Positions 1-9,312 of a stretch of DNA of 47,648 nucleotides are shown in pieces. The DNA is from a bacterium (GTDB lineage: Bacteria; UBP15; UBA6099), in NCBI GenBank assembly GCA_029564595.1, contig JAKQPS010000054.1, positions 1-47,648 on the forward strand, read 5' to 3'. Both the position numbers and the translations under genes were made by a program. The number at the start of each line of letters is the position of its first letter. Within the stretch, counting starts at the first letter, position 1. The notes under the pieces were generated by a model. It was not told the origin of the DNA, made no database searches, and saw only the letters and a list, made by a program, of their open reading frames with translations.

Positions 1-1
1 G

Positions 2-3000
2 GCAAGCTCGTGGCAAGGAGCTGACTTTACATTTGACGTTACGAACGCTGACGCGGGGTCGGGTGTCGGCGTGTGCGAATATATGGTCGAGAGCGATGGG
101 ATAGAGACGCTTGCATGGACGGTATACGGATGCGGAACGGACCCGACGATCACGGTGGGCGTAGGAGACGACTGCGATGTCGAGGGCGTGGACAAGTGCG
201 AAGTGTTCGTGCGGGTTACCGACGTTGCTGGCAACGGGCCTGCGAGCGCATCTAGGATATTCAGCATAGACTGGGCGAACCCGACGGTTACGATCAATGC
301 TCCTGCCGCCAGTTCGTGGCAGAGAGCTGACTTTACGTTTGACGTTACTAACGCGGACACCGGGTCAGGCGTGGATGTTTGCGAATATAGAGTCGTTAGC
401 GACAGCGTGGAAACGCTTGCGTGGACGGTGTACGCTTGCGCTACCGATCCGACGATAACTGTCGGCGTCGGAGACGACTGCGATGTCGAGGGCGCGGACG
501 AATGCGAAGTGTTCGTAAGAGTGACCGACGTTGCGGGCAACGGGCCGGTGAGCGCGTCCCGCGTGTTCGGCATAGACTGGACGCCGCCGGTAATATTGAC
601 CGGAGGTTTCGTCGAAGCGAGCGACTATCTATGGATATCGCCTTCAAACAACAGGCTTTATTTCGGAAACGGCATGGCCGCCGCGCAGGAGTTCCAAGTC
701 GAGGGAACCGCATCAGACGCTCTATCGGGAATGTATCGCGCGGCATTCTCTGCTGCTTTCTCGGACACTCCGGCGGACGACATGTCGGCGGAGGATTGGA
801 GCGGGACATACGACATCGACAGCTCGGACGCCGTCGCGGACAGCGTGACTGTTACGGTGTACGACCTAGCGGGCAACAGCGCGTCGGCCACGTATAACAC
901 CGTTCGCAATAATAGTTTGAGCGTGGAGTTCCTAGACCTGTCGCCGACCGGCCCCCCCGCGTTCACGCAGTTCAAGCTCTACTATCCCGACGGGGTCACT
1001 GAGATGACCTCGACCGGAGCGGATGGCCTGTCAGCCACCGTCACAGGCGGATATGATTTGTCTAAATTTATCCGGCTTTACGACAAGAACGGCGACGCCG
1101 AAGTGGTTCTTGACGACCCGGACGACGGAGTGGACGGCGATTTTGTGATTCAAACGCTGGCCTATCAGAACGGTTGCGGAACAGCTCCCGGAGACGCGTG
1201 GTGTCTGGAGCTATACACTATCGGTTGCGCGAGTTGCCATAACACGCCGCACTATATAGGCGTGTTTACCGCAGTCGGGGTCGAGATTAGGACGAACGCT
1301 TTTTATTCGAGTATTCCCGAAGACCATACCATAAACGGCGACCTCGGCGGGCCTCCTGTCGGGCCTCCTTTCACAATAGGCGATCCCGGAACCGTCGAAA
1401 TCGGATCCGGCCCCGACTACCTGTTGTTGACCGCGCTTGGAGAAAGAATTGTAACCTCGGACTTTACGATAAGCGCTTGGTGCGCCGGAGGCGCGTGTTC
1501 GCCCGTCTGCGCGCTAGGCAACTACTGCTCGGACACAGCTTCGATTGTGACGAAACCTGATTATGTGAAGATGGACACGGGCGGCGGTCCTGTGCTTGCG
1601 TCCAATATCGCCGACGACTCCACCCCGGCTGCAGGAGAATGGTCGTGGGACACAGTTAACAAGAGAGTGGTTTTATTTGACAATCCGGACGCGCCCGGAA
1701 CGACGATAACAGCTACTCCTAACGGTGGCAGCGAGACTGTTTGTGTGACGTTGATAGACGGATGCGGCATACTCGTGGATGAAGGCGGATGGAGCGACGA
1801 CATAGTCGAACTTACTCTTTCTCAAGCGCCGGATTCAGGCATGGATATCACCGAAAATTTGGCTAACGTCAATCAAGGGTTTGCGAATGTAACCGCTCCC
1901 GCCGTTGCGATCACGGAGCCGAACCAGACTGTCATAAAAGGCAATCTGGTCAAAGGAAAAGCATGTTTCTCAGTGACGGCCGAACAGTTGCCTTCTGATG
2001 ACCCGCAGAGTCCCATAATGATATCCTCCGCATATTTCGGAGCGACGCCGCTTTCGCACAAGATAGGGGAAAATTCGCCTCTTTATCTGTTGATTAGACC
2101 CCACACAGGAATTCCCGAATCCGACAGTTTCACAGGAATCGTTGATGTTGAAGATGTGTTTGTTCCCACGCCGGACACTACAGCTCAGGCGATTGTGTTG
2201 TCGCCGATGTGGAGTTACGACGGAGGAAAGATGCTTTTCACGTCCCGCCAGTCGAACCCCTGCGACGGAAACGCCGCCATCGGAGATTCGGAGTATTCCA
2301 ATTTCAATATTTACACGTTGACTCTTTCAGGCGGCATTTTGACGGATTGCGCTCGACTGACAAGCAACGTGAACGACGGATTCGCCACCTACGGCGTCGA
2401 TCCATCAAGCGATGTTACATGGATTGACGACGCGTCCAAGGTGATATTTGCCGCTCCCGATCACATAGGGACAGGAAGGAATAAACTGTTCTGGGTCGAC
2501 TCGACGGTTGGAGTCGGTCAGTCAGTTGGAGATCAATACGACTATCCGCCCGCCGGGCCTGTTATAGCCTCCGAAATGATCTTGGAGGATGTCTTGGTTG
2601 GCGACGGAATCATTAAGGTCAGCCTTAATCCCGGAGTGTTGATAAATATCGGCGACAAAGTTTCAATATATGAAATAGACTCATTCTCAGGAGAAATTGC
2701 CCAATCAGAGATCGCGGAAGTCACGAACATTCAACACGATTTCGGAAATTTCGTGACTGAGATACATGTGACTCCGAATACTGTGAACGCATACCTCGGC
2801 ATGATGAGCGCAGGGTCGAGTTTTGTCGAATATCCCGCGACGCTTAGGCAGATGGGGCAAAACATCGTTCCGTTGGACGACAACGCGGACTGGTGGGATC
2901 CGAATATCTCAGGGAACTACGCGGAATGCGCGGCGGCATATCGGAGCAAGCTGCTGGCTGTGCGCAAGCCGTCGGCGAACGCGGAGGATTACGTTTGCGG

Positions 3001-4699
3001 CCCGGCATGCGCGCAGGACGGCGCGGTCACAACGAACGCGAACATCGTGATGATCTCCGACACTAACGCAGACAGCGAATACACGGTTGGCGGCGGAGAC
3101 AACCTGATAAAAGTGACGAACTTCCACGGAGCCGGCGCATACTCTGTCAATCAGGTGTGGCCGATGAAGCCCAAGTGGTCTCCCGACTGCAAGATGATAT
3201 CGTTCCTAGCTTGGGACCGCTCGCCGGGCAACACCAACCCGACGCCGCCCTCGAAGACCAGCGTCTACATCATTAACCTCGACGCTGAGCATTCAGGATT
3301 CGAGAAGGCGACCCTGCCGATATCATCTCTGACGGACACCGGGGTGTACCCGATTTACAAGTACGACGATCACTCCATGCCTGCCAACTTCCCGAACTGG
3401 TCGGCGGATGGAAAACTCGTTTCGTACTCGCTTGACAGGAACAACGCGCTCGATCTGGAGCAAGCCAGTTCTGACATGGACAACCTAGTGAACCAGATGT
3501 TCGGTTCAAGCAACTACGACATATACCTTGAATACGTGCTGGATCAGCCTGAGAGCCAAGGGGCGATATACTCGCCGCAGTTGATGGGGAATGTGGACAA
3601 CAACGAGATGGCGCTGGCGCAGTGCCCGACGAATGGGGCGTCCACTTGCCCGAACAAGCCCAACTCGCCGTTCGTTCAGGTGTCCCAGATGTACTCAGGA
3701 GCCGGAGCGTATCTGAGGATGCTCACCCTCGGAGACGAAAGCGAGGTTAACGAAGGCGGAGGCATACTGTTCCAAGACGGAATAATCACGGCTGTGTTCC
3801 CGCCGAACGTGGTGGCAAGCAGCACAGTGTTCTACAACACCGACCCGACCGCCTATTGCGGAGGGGTATTGTTGCCGGATTGCCCGGTCGATCCCGATCC
3901 AACAAGAAACTTCATTGTTCAAGCCGGAGAAGCAAGAGAATACTTCCCGGACGGCACGAACTTCGAGTCGTACGCGCGCCTGATATTCAGGTACTGCGAC
4001 AGCGACGACATCGATCTTGACCTAACCTACAAGGGCGACGGCTTTATTGATGTCGGCACAGAAAACACTTACGCCGCCACATCGGCTGGAACCAAGTCTT
4101 TTACGTACGACCCGCTGTCAAACACATGCTCGATTGACGGAACTATAACATCCGGCGGAACGATAAGCGCGGACGCGTTGGCCGTTTACCACTGGGACAA
4201 AAACGCAATCCCGCCCCAGTGGGTTCGCATGGACGGAGCGGTGGACAAGGTCAACAAGACGATAACCGTGTTCTCGAAACACTTCTCTAGGTATGACACG
4301 CTGGGGTTCAGGACGGGGCTGCAGGCCCCCGTGCTCGTGCCGCTGCAGATAACTGATATCCGGACATATCCGAACCCGTACGTGCAATCGCGCAACTGGG
4401 CGGATGGAATCAAGTTCGCCGCCGGTGGGCTGAGCGGATACGGGCCGATCAACATAGAGATAAAAGTCATCGACATCCGAGGCTCGCTCGTGACGACGCT
4501 TGCCGGAGTGGTGAACGGCAACGCGCCCACCGACTTCAGCAACGTCTTTGAAAACAACGCATACACCCTGTTGCACTGGACAAACCCAGTGAACGCCGCA
4601 GGCCGCCCGCTGGCCTCCGGAGTCTATCTCTACTACATGACCGCCCGCACGACAAACTACGAAGTCACTCACAAAGGCAAGTTCTCAATCGTGAGATAG
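2..4699 (+). CDS. Large secreted repeat protein with FlgD-like C-terminal Ig domain (5' end outside window)
   Basis: The frame is open to the left window edge, so the gene is 5'-truncated; the Met codon at 71 lies inside a repeat and is not the start. Two copies of a 102-residue (306 bp) unit begin at codons 5 and 311, each with paired Cys and a DVAGNGP strand, like bacterial Ig/HYR modules. A CASCH motif (1226-1240) could bind c-type heme. PD40/TolB-like blades are visible near 2200 (WSYDGG), 3170 (WSPD) and 3400 (WSADG). The last ~110 residues (YPNPY, IDIRG, LASGVYLYY) match the FlgD-like Ig fold often found at the C terminus of exported proteins and related to sorting domains. I infer an extracellular or surface-bound protein; substrate and partner are unknown. 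The Cys-rich, Asp/Gly-rich composition supports an exported location. Confidence 0.8.
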   Translation, partial: ASSWQGADFTFDVTNADAGSGVGVCEYMVESDGIETLAWTVYGCGTDPTITVGVGDDCDVEGVDKCEVFVRVTDVAGNGPASASRIFSIDWANPTVTINAPAASSWQRADFTFDVTNADTGSGVDVCEYRVVSDSVETLAWTVYACATDPTITVGVGDDCDVEGADECEVFVRVTDVAGNGPVSASRVFGIDWTPPVILTGGFVEASDYLWISPSNNRLYFGNGMAAAQEFQVEGTASDALSGMYRAAFSAAFSDTPADDMSAEDWSGTYDIDSSDAVADSVTVTVYDLAGNSASATYNTVRNNSLSVEFLDLSPTGPPAFTQFKLYYPDGVTEMTSTGADGLSATVTGGYDLSKFIRLYDKNGDAEVVLDDPDDGVDGDFVIQTLAYQNGCGTAPGDAWCLELYTIGCASCHNTPHYIGVFTAVGVEIRTNAFYSSIPEDHTINGDLGGPPVGPPFTIGDPGTVEIGSGPDYLLLTALGERIVTSDFTISAWCAGGACSPVCALGNYCSDTASIVTKPDYVKMDTGGGPVLASNIADDSTPAAGEWSWDTVNKRVVLFDNPDAPGTTITATPNGGSETVCVTLIDGCGILVDEGGWSDDIVELTLSQAPDSGMDITENLANVNQGFANVTAPAVAITEPNQTVIKGNLVKGKACFSVTAEQLPSDDPQSPIMISSAYFGATPLSHKIGENSPLYLLIRPHTGIPESDSFTGIVDVEDVFVPTPDTTAQAIVLSPMWSYDGGKMLFTSRQSNPCDGNAAIGDSEYSNFNIYTLTLSGGILTDCARLTSNVNDGFATYGVDPSSDVTWIDDASKVIFAAPDHIGTGRNKLFWVDSTVGVGQSVGDQYDYPPAGPVIASEMILEDVLVGDGIIKVSLNPGVLINIGDKVSIYEIDSFSGEIAQSEIAEVTNIQHDFGNFVTEIHVTPNTVNAYLGMMSAGSSFVEYPATLRQMGQNIVPLDDNADWWDPNISGNYAECAAAYRSKLLAVRKPSANAEDYVCGPACAQDGAVTTNANIVMISDTNADSEYTVGGGDNLIKVTNFHGAGAYSVNQVWPMKPKWSPDCKMISFLAWDRSPGNTNPTPPSKTSVYIINLDAEHSGFEKATLPISSLTDTGVYPIYKYDDHSMPANFPNWSADGKLVSYSLDRNNALDLEQASSDMDNLVNQMFGSSNYDIYLEYVLDQPESQGAIYSPQLMGNVDNNEMALAQCPTNGASTCPNKPNSPFVQVSQMYSGAGAYLRMLTLGDESEVNEGGGILFQDGIITAVFPPNVVASSTVFYNTDPTAYCGGVLLPDCPVDPDPTRNFIVQAGEAREYFPDGTNFESYARLIFRYCDSDDIDLDLTYKGDGFIDVGTENTYAATSAGTKSFTYDPLSNTCSIDGTITSGGTISADALAVYHWDKNAIPPQWVRMDGAVDKVNKTITVFSKHFSRYDTLGFRTGLQAPVLVPLQITDIRTYPNPYVQSRNWADGIKFAAGGLSGYGPINIEIKVIDIRGSLVTTLAGVVNGNAPTDFSNVFENNAYTLLHWTNPVNAAGRPLASGVYLYYMTARTTNYEVTHKGKFSIVR

Positions 4700-4739
4700 T
4701 GGCGACAAAGGCGTATAGCACAACACTGGCCGGCGGTTA

Positions 4740-4762
4740 TGTTGAATGGACGTGAAAGACAA
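4740..4762 (+). repeat. 23-bp dispersed repeat, copy 1
   Basis: This stretch matches 37149-37171 at 21 of 23 positions. A second similar block (about 9 of 12) follows 19 bases downstream in both copies. It sits just 3' of the large secreted-protein gene. It could be a decayed coding remnant, since it contains a short frame beginning MDVKDKVKEIF and stopping after 18 codons. Chance cannot be fully excluded. Confidence 0.4.
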
Positions 4763-4852
4763 GGTTAAAGAGATTTTTCGCAAATGGTCAGTGTATCTGT
4801 GACATAATCAATATGCTGTTTTGTCCTTCAACACGATAAAACAGGCGATTTC

Positions 4853-5034
4853 AACCGAATCCGCCATTAGGATTCGGGAGCGATTGTTCAGATCGGATGA
4901 AACGCGGAACACAAGGCGCATTTTTGCAATGAACAGACCTTGCGGTTCATGAACAAAGAATGCGGCGGCAACGAAGCAGTTCGCCTCTGTAAAAATCGCC
5001 CCGGTTCGTCGGCTCTATTGGCGAATCCGGGTTC
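4853..5034. mobile_element. Possible MITE or solo insertion-sequence remnant with imperfect inverted ends
   Basis: The right end (5015-5034) is the exact reverse complement of 47511-47530, which lies just upstream of a transposase-like start. The left end (4853-4870) resembles the same sequence at about 15 of 19 aligned positions with one gap. Together they would bound a 182-bp element without a gene. I could not find a convincing target-site duplication, and the left boundary is uncertain because it overlaps a local hairpin (4855-4877). Confidence 0.35.
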
Positions 5035-5067
5035 AATTCAGCGAGCCTGTGTTTTTTGATTTGCGGT

Positions 5068-6201
5068 CTAAACAATGTGCTTGTTTATAGCGGAGCCGAA
5101 AAGCGTGGATAGATATTTCAGTTCATTGGCTTTTTTAGCCGCGGCGCAAGCCGGACCGTAAAACGCGGCCCCGAAAACGATTCCGACAGCGTCGAAATCA
5201 CCCAGAGAAATAAGTTCTCCTTTAGGCCTGTATCTGGAGACGCGGGAGCGAAGCCCGATTGCGGACCGGATGATGTTTTTCGCGGCGATGTCAGCGTGGT
5301 ATATAGCCCGTTGAGCGGTCAGAGAGTTGGCGTTCGGCAGGGGACTTGAAACCATCGCGGAATCCCCGGCCCCGAATACATTTTCATGTTCGCGGCAAAC
5401 GAGAGTCGGATCGACGGCGAGGCCGCTGGATGCCGCCGTTCCTATTCCGGTTCGTTTAATGCCGCCGCACCACACTGTCAGATCGCAGTCTATGTGTTTC
5501 CCTTCCTCAAGCCATACGCGCCCCGGAGACAGTTTCGAAATTGTCGTTCCGGTCAGCGTTCTAATATTCTCTCGTTTGAAAAAGGCTGAAATGTAATCCC
5601 GCTGAGCGTCTCCGCACTGTGATGCGGCGATAATTCTGTCCTGTTTTTCAACTATCGCGATTTCGCATTTCTTCGGGCCGTAACGCTGTCTGAGTTGCGC
5701 CGCGAATTCGACTCCGAGAAGCCCCGCTCCGCAAACAGCGATTCTTTTCTTAGATGCGCCACGCTTGTTCATGCCCAAAGACTTGATTCTCAATCCGCAT
5801 CTCATAGCCGATTCATAGCTTAAGATGTTTTCAGAGTTTTCAGCCGCGCCGGGGATGCCGAAGTAATTCGGCTCCGCGCCTGTCGCCACGACAAGGCGGT
5901 CCCAATCATAAACTGAACCATTCGCAAAGATTCTTCTATTCTTGAAATCCACTTCCTCCACAGAGGCATTGATGAAATCCGCTCGCGCAAAGTCTGCCAG
6001 CGTTCTTGTCGGAATTCTTATCAGGATGTCTCGTTCAGGGTCGACGGCAATTTGGTGAAGCCGGGTTTTAACCGCGTGGAATTCCGAAGGATCCAATATG
6101 ACTGCGTTGAAAGAGCGTCGGGCGTCGAGCGCGGCAAGCTTTGCCGCTATGCCAGCGCCGGCGTATCCGCCGCCTGCGATAAGAACGGTTCTTGTCGCCA
6201 A
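5068..6201 (-). CDS. NDH-2-like FAD-dependent NAD(P)H:quinone oxidoreductase family protein
   Basis: A 377-residue two-dinucleotide-fold flavoprotein. Visible motifs are the FAD-binding GGGYAG near the N terminus, the LVVATGAEP strand, a second Rossmann motif (VCGAGLLGVEFA) for NAD(P)H, and a late VFGAGDSA that contacts FAD. This is the type II NADH dehydrogenase/AIF-like arrangement; such enzymes pass electrons from NAD(P)H to quinone at the inner membrane without pumping protons. I prefer a TTG start at 6201, with AGAGGTG about 5 bases upstream, over an in-frame ATG at 6240 that would overlap aroB by 14 bases. It follows aroB on the same strand after 25 bases. No transmembrane helix is obvious, so peripheral attachment or a soluble role is possible. 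Confidence 0.75.
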   Translation of the reverse strand: MATRTVLIAGGGYAGAGIAAKLAALDARRSFNAVILDPSEFHAVKTRLHQIAVDPERDILIRIPTRTLADFARADFINASVEEVDFKNRRIFANGSVYDWDRLVVATGAEPNYFGIPGAAENSENILSYESAMRCGLRIKSLGMNKRGASKKRIAVCGAGLLGVEFAAQLRQRYGPKKCEIAIVEKQDRIIAASQCGDAQRDYISAFFKRENIRTLTGTTISKLSPGRVWLEEGKHIDCDLTVWCGGIKRTGIGTAASSGLAVDPTLVCREHENVFGAGDSAMVSSPLPNANSLTAQRAIYHADIAAKNIIRSAIGLRSRVSRYRPKGELISLGDFDAVGIVFGAAFYGPACAAAKKANELKYLSTLFGSAINKHIV

Positions 6202-6226
6202 AGCGTCACCTCTTTTTTCCGAGCCT

Positions 6227-7330
6227 CTACGGCCTCGCAATTCTGGAACGAATGACGCTCAGAATGTCTTTCTCGTCCACGTTGTCCGCCACGACAGCGC
6301 GGCCTATGCTCTCTAGGAGAACCAACCTGAGTTTTCCGCCGCGGCATTTTTTGTCTCTGAACATGCAATCCAGCAGATGTCGCGGCTGGGCGTTATTTAT
6401 CGTCACTGGAAGTTCAGCGGCAGATATCAGGCGTTCGACGCGCGCGGCGTCTTCCTGCGAGATCATGCCGATTCGAGCCGACAGGTCTGAGGCGCAGGCC
6501 ATTCCGACCGCCACCGCTTCGCCATGATTGTAATCTTTATATCCGCAAACCGCTTCCAGCGCGTGAGCGAAAGTGTGCCCGAAATTGAGAATTGCCCTGA
6601 TGTCTTTTGTGTCTCGTTCGTCTTTGCCTACCACCTTGGCTTTCAGACGGCAGCAGCATTCTATCGCTCGCGAAAGAAGCGCCTCGTCTCCGGAATTAAA
6701 TTTCTCCATGTTCTTTTCCATGAATTTTACAAACGGCTCGTCCATTATGAATCCGTATTTGATCACTTCTGCCGTTCCTGTTCTGAACTCCCGCGGTGGC
6801 AGGGTGGAAAGGGTGTCAGTGTCGACCAGCACCGCGCGCGGCTGATGAAAAGCCCCCACAAGGTTTTTTCCGAAAGGCAAGTCCACGCCTGTTTTTCCGC
6901 CTACGCTTGAGTCAACGCATGCAAGAAGCGTGGTGGGACATTGGATGACGGGGGTGCCGCGTCGGTAGGTAGCTGCCGCGAATCCAGCGATATCTCCCAC
7001 CACGCCTCCCCCTAACGCAACCACCACAGTGTCCGCAGCTCCGCTCGTCTGCGCGAAACGCGACACTACTTTTAAATATGTGTTAAGGTTCTTGTGTTTT
7101 TCTCCTGCCGCGATTATTTCGGTTTCGGTTTTTATTCCAGCGGCTTCAAGTGTTTTTACTACATTATTTAGATAAAGCGGGGCAACCTTCTTATCTGTGA
7201 CTATAAAAGCCAATGGCTTTTTTGAAACATCGCAAACTCGGTCTGCGATTCTATTTAACATCCCCGGGCCGATTTCAATAGAGTATCCGTCACTCCCGCT
7301 GAATTTAACTTTGACTGTTTTCTCAATCAT
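6227..7330 (-). CDS. aroB: 3-dehydroquinate synthase
   Basis: Catalyses DAHP to 3-dehydroquinate, step two of the shikimate pathway, using NAD and a divalent metal (usually Zn or Co). The 367-residue protein has the family length. Visible motifs include ALGGGVVGDIAGF and the RRGTPVIQCPTTLLAC segment, DSSVGGKTGV, KNLVGAFHQP, and metal-ligand blocks GTAEVIKYG (Glu), NFGHTFAHALE (His) and NHGEAVAVGM (His). An ATG at 7342 is also in frame, but the ATG at 7330 has GGAGAA at the right distance and is preferred. No other aro gene is in the window. It is probably co-transcribed with the downstream flavoprotein. Confidence 0.96.
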   Translation of the reverse strand: MIEKTVKVKFSGSDGYSIEIGPGMLNRIADRVCDVSKKPLAFIVTDKKVAPLYLNNVVKTLEAAGIKTETEIIAAGEKHKNLNTYLKVVSRFAQTSGAADTVVVALGGGVVGDIAGFAAATYRRGTPVIQCPTTLLACVDSSVGGKTGVDLPFGKNLVGAFHQPRAVLVDTDTLSTLPPREFRTGTAEVIKYGFIMDEPFVKFMEKNMEKFNSGDEALLSRAIECCCRLKAKVVGKDERDTKDIRAILNFGHTFAHALEAVCGYKDYNHGEAVAVGMACASDLSARIGMISQEDAARVERLISAAELPVTINNAQPRHLLDCMFRDKKCRGGKLRLVLLESIGRAVVADNVDEKDILSVIRSRIARP

Positions 7331-7367
7331 TACTTTCTCCATATTAACAATTCTAAATTTAGATATT

Positions 7368-7373
7368 ATTATA
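7368..7373 (-). promoter_or_regulatory. Possible -10 box for aroB
   Basis: A perfect TATAAT lies on the minus strand about 40 bases upstream of the aroB start, in AT-rich DNA. No good -35 box stands 16-18 bases further up, so this is a weak call. Confidence 0.3.
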
Positions 7374-7764
7374 CATTCAACCCCTATTCAAATAGAATAA
7401 GAAAAATGGTTTAGGACAATAAAGCGCGTGTATCCTCTTACACGCACGCGCGGCATTTTGGGTAAGCCAATACACCATCTTGCATTTATATATTATATTT
7501 GTTTTGTAAATGCTAATTCTCACTGTTTTTTTTAGCCGCAAAGATAACATTCGTATAAAAATATGAGCATATAAAAAAAGGGTGAATATAAATGGATATA
7601 ATATCATTTCCGACTGGCTTGGTTTGACGCGAAAGAAAGTACAAAACAAACAAAGCTGACATATTAAGATGAGGCATAATGATTGATTGTGTGTTTATAT
7701 GGGTTATGTGGTGTTATTGTTTGTTATTGCGTCTTGGGCATTAAAAAGAATCTGGAAATAAATT

Positions 7765-7773
7765 TGCTATAAT
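7765..7773 (+). promoter_or_regulatory. Extended -10 promoter for the pilin array
   Basis: TGCTATAAT is a perfect extended -10 element about 37 bases upstream of the first pilin ATG. The -35 region is poor, which is usual for extended -10 promoters. It would drive the four pilin genes that end at the terminator near 9843. Confidence 0.5.
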
Positions 7774-7809
7774 TTATCCTGCTGTACATAATACGTAAAG
7801 AGGTGGGCG

Positions 7810-8250
7810 ATGAGATCAAAAGGGTTCACGGTAATTGAAACACTGCTGATAGTAGTTTTGATCAGCATCTTAGCGGCGATATTGATTCCGAGGTTTACGA
7901 TAGGTTCCAAACAGGCAAAGATTCAATCCTGCGAAATGAACAGATCGATAATAAACACAATGACTGAAACATTTTATTTCATGGAAGGCACATGGCCGAA
8001 TCTTGATCTCGATGTGTTCAGACATGCCGCTGCGGATGGCGCATACGATACCGTTTGGGTGGATTCATCAAACAACGAATTCGACCCGGCGGTGCCAGCG
8101 GAGAAAGCGGCGTTATCGAACTTGGCCGGTAAGTATTTTCCGGATGGAATACCGACATGCCCGGTGGATGAGACATCATATGTTCTTGCTCCTTCGCCAA
8201 TATTCAGAGTATCGGGGCATAGAGAAGGTTCAGACACGCACGAGCTATAA
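7810..8250 (+). CDS. Type IV pilin / pseudopilin family protein 1
   Basis: A 146-residue prepilin. The class III signal is KG|FTVIE with cleavage expected after Gly5 and the conserved Glu at mature position 5, followed by a hydrophobic helix (residues 6-28) ending in IPRF. The C-terminal globular part has Cys41 and Cys117 as a probable disulfide pair, a TWPNLDLDVF segment, a YFPDGIPTCP loop and a terminal SGHREG motif shared with the next three proteins. Short length and the repeated calcium-loop-like C terminus recall type II secretion major pseudopilins, but no secretion ATPase, platform or peptidase gene is nearby. A strong ribosome site (AGAGGTG) precedes the ATG. It is first of four tandem paralogues. 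Confidence 0.85.
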   Translation: MRSKGFTVIETLLIVVLISILAAILIPRFTIGSKQAKIQSCEMNRSIINTMTETFYFMEGTWPNLDLDVFRHAAADGAYDTVWVDSSNNEFDPAVPAEKAALSNLAGKYFPDGIPTCPVDETSYVLAPSPIFRVSGHREGSDTHEL

Positions 8251-8294
8251 AATTGTCATAATATTATGTGTGGTTTATTGGGAGAATTACCGGC

Positions 8295-8768
8295 ATGAGA
8301 TTAAGCGGCTATCGGGGATTCACAATATTGGAAGTATTGATAGTCGTTGTTCTGATAAGCATTCTTGCGGCGATAGTTATACCTAGATTCATGGTTTCGA
8401 CGAAGCAGGCGAAAGTGCAGGCGTGCGAGATGCAACGGGCCATAATTAACAAACAGATAGAAAATTTTTATTTTATGGAAGCCACATGGCCGAATCTGGA
8501 TCTTGATGTGTTCAGGCATGCCGCTGAGAGCGGATGGAGTTCGACATCGGAATGGGTGGATTCGTCTGGAGTGAAATATCATTCGAACGACTCTGCTGAC
8601 AGGTTGAAACTGAGAAATCTAGCGTCGAGGTATTTTCCAGATGGAATACCGACTTGCCCGATAGATGAGACATCATATGTCATGATGCCTTCGCCGTGGT
8701 ATCGGGTATCGGGGCACAGAGAAGGTGAAGGAACGCACATTTGGGCGGAATATGATAGAAAGCCATAA
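8295..8768 (+). CDS. Type IV pilin / pseudopilin family protein 2
   Basis: A 157-residue paralogue of the preceding pilin. The prepilin site is RG|FTILE (cleavage after Gly8), followed by the LIVVVLISILAAIVIPRF helix. Two Cys, TWPNLDLDVFRHAAES, YFPDGIPTCPIDETSY and SGHREGEGTH are conserved; the C terminus carries about six extra residues. A longer reading from an upstream ATG at 8268 would add nine residues before the signal, but GGGAGA at 8279-8285 fits the 8295 ATG better. The region after the helix is more variable than the ends, as expected for pilins assembled into one filament with different exposed faces. Confidence 0.83.
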   Translation: MRLSGYRGFTILEVLIVVVLISILAAIVIPRFMVSTKQAKVQACEMQRAIINKQIENFYFMEATWPNLDLDVFRHAAESGWSSTSEWVDSSGVKYHSNDSADRLKLRNLASRYFPDGIPTCPIDETSYVMMPSPWYRVSGHREGEGTHIWAEYDRKP

Positions 8769-8813
8769 TTAAGCAGAGTAAGCGCTTTATATAATGGGCA
8801 AGGGGGCAAGGAA

Positions 8814-9263
8814 ATGAAAAACAGAGGATTTACAATACTTGAGGTCATGCTGGTTGTCATATTGATCAGCATACTCGCCGCGATCGTGATACCGAGGTTC
8901 GTGGTGTCCACGAAGCACGCGAAGGTTCAATCCTGCGAAATGAACCGCGCCATTATTAACAAAGCGGTGGAATCGTTCTATTTCGTGGAAGCAACGTGGC
9001 CGGACTTGGACCTGAATATTCTTAAACAGTCATCGCTTAACGCCGATATGGCGGCAAGCGGCAATTACGATCCGGACTGGTACGACGCTCGCGGCGACTA
9101 TGCGACAACCTATACGCAGAACGAACTGTATCGGCTGTCGTCGAGATACTTCCCGGATGGGATTCCAACATGTCCTTTGGATGAATCGTCGTATGTGCTG
9201 TTCCCGTCGCCTATATTCAGAGTTTCCGGCCACAGGGAAGGCGCAGGAACGCACGTATATTAA
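8814..9263 (+). CDS. Type IV pilin / pseudopilin family protein 3
   Basis: A 149-residue prepilin with NRG|FTILE (cleavage after Gly5) and an AAGGAAATG-type ribosome site. It is closest to pilin 4: both share the KQSSLN...ASGNYDPDWYD segment that pilins 1 and 2 lack, so the array contains two sub-pairs. Conserved Cys in QSCEMNRAIIN and IPTCPLDE. As for its neighbours, a minor or major filament subunit is inferred from family alone. Confidence 0.83.
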   Translation: MKNRGFTILEVMLVVILISILAAIVIPRFVVSTKHAKVQSCEMNRAIINKAVESFYFVEATWPDLDLNILKQSSLNADMAASGNYDPDWYDARGDYATTYTQNELYRLSSRYFPDGIPTCPLDESSYVLFPSPIFRVSGHREGAGTHVY

Positions 9264-9312
9264 TAGGTCATTGGATAATGAAAAATAATAATCAATTAAG
9301 GAGTGTATTATC

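Larger units (their letters stand above)
4700..5067. other. Non-coding gap, 368 bases, with candidate mobile-element remnant
   Basis: No convincing gene lies here. The gap holds the 23-bp dispersed repeat at 4740, an 8-bp stem hairpin at 4855-4877 with no T-run behind it, and at 5015-5034 an exact 20-bp inverted copy of 47511-47530. The flanking genes converge (secreted protein +, flavoprotein -), and I saw no clear intrinsic terminator for either. Confidence 0.6.
7343..7809. other. AT-rich divergent intergenic region, 467 bases
   Basis: It separates aroB (minus) from the pilin array (plus). It holds a putative aroB -10 box, a hairpin at 7426-7445 (perfect 7-bp stem, 6-base loop) and a probable extended -10 promoter for the pilins at 7765-7773. 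Base composition is much more AT-rich than the flanking genes. A 90-codon open frame on the minus strand here lacks a ribosome site and any family signature and is not called. Confidence 0.6.

Noticed and set aside
4118-4672. 184-codon open frame antisense to the secreted protein
   Set aside because: Overlaps the clear FlgD-like C-terminal domain on the other strand; composition is random-like.
7377-7649. 90-codon open frame in the AT-rich gap before the pilins
   Set aside because: No ribosome site, spans promoter-like DNA and a hairpin, and looks like chance in low-GC sequence.
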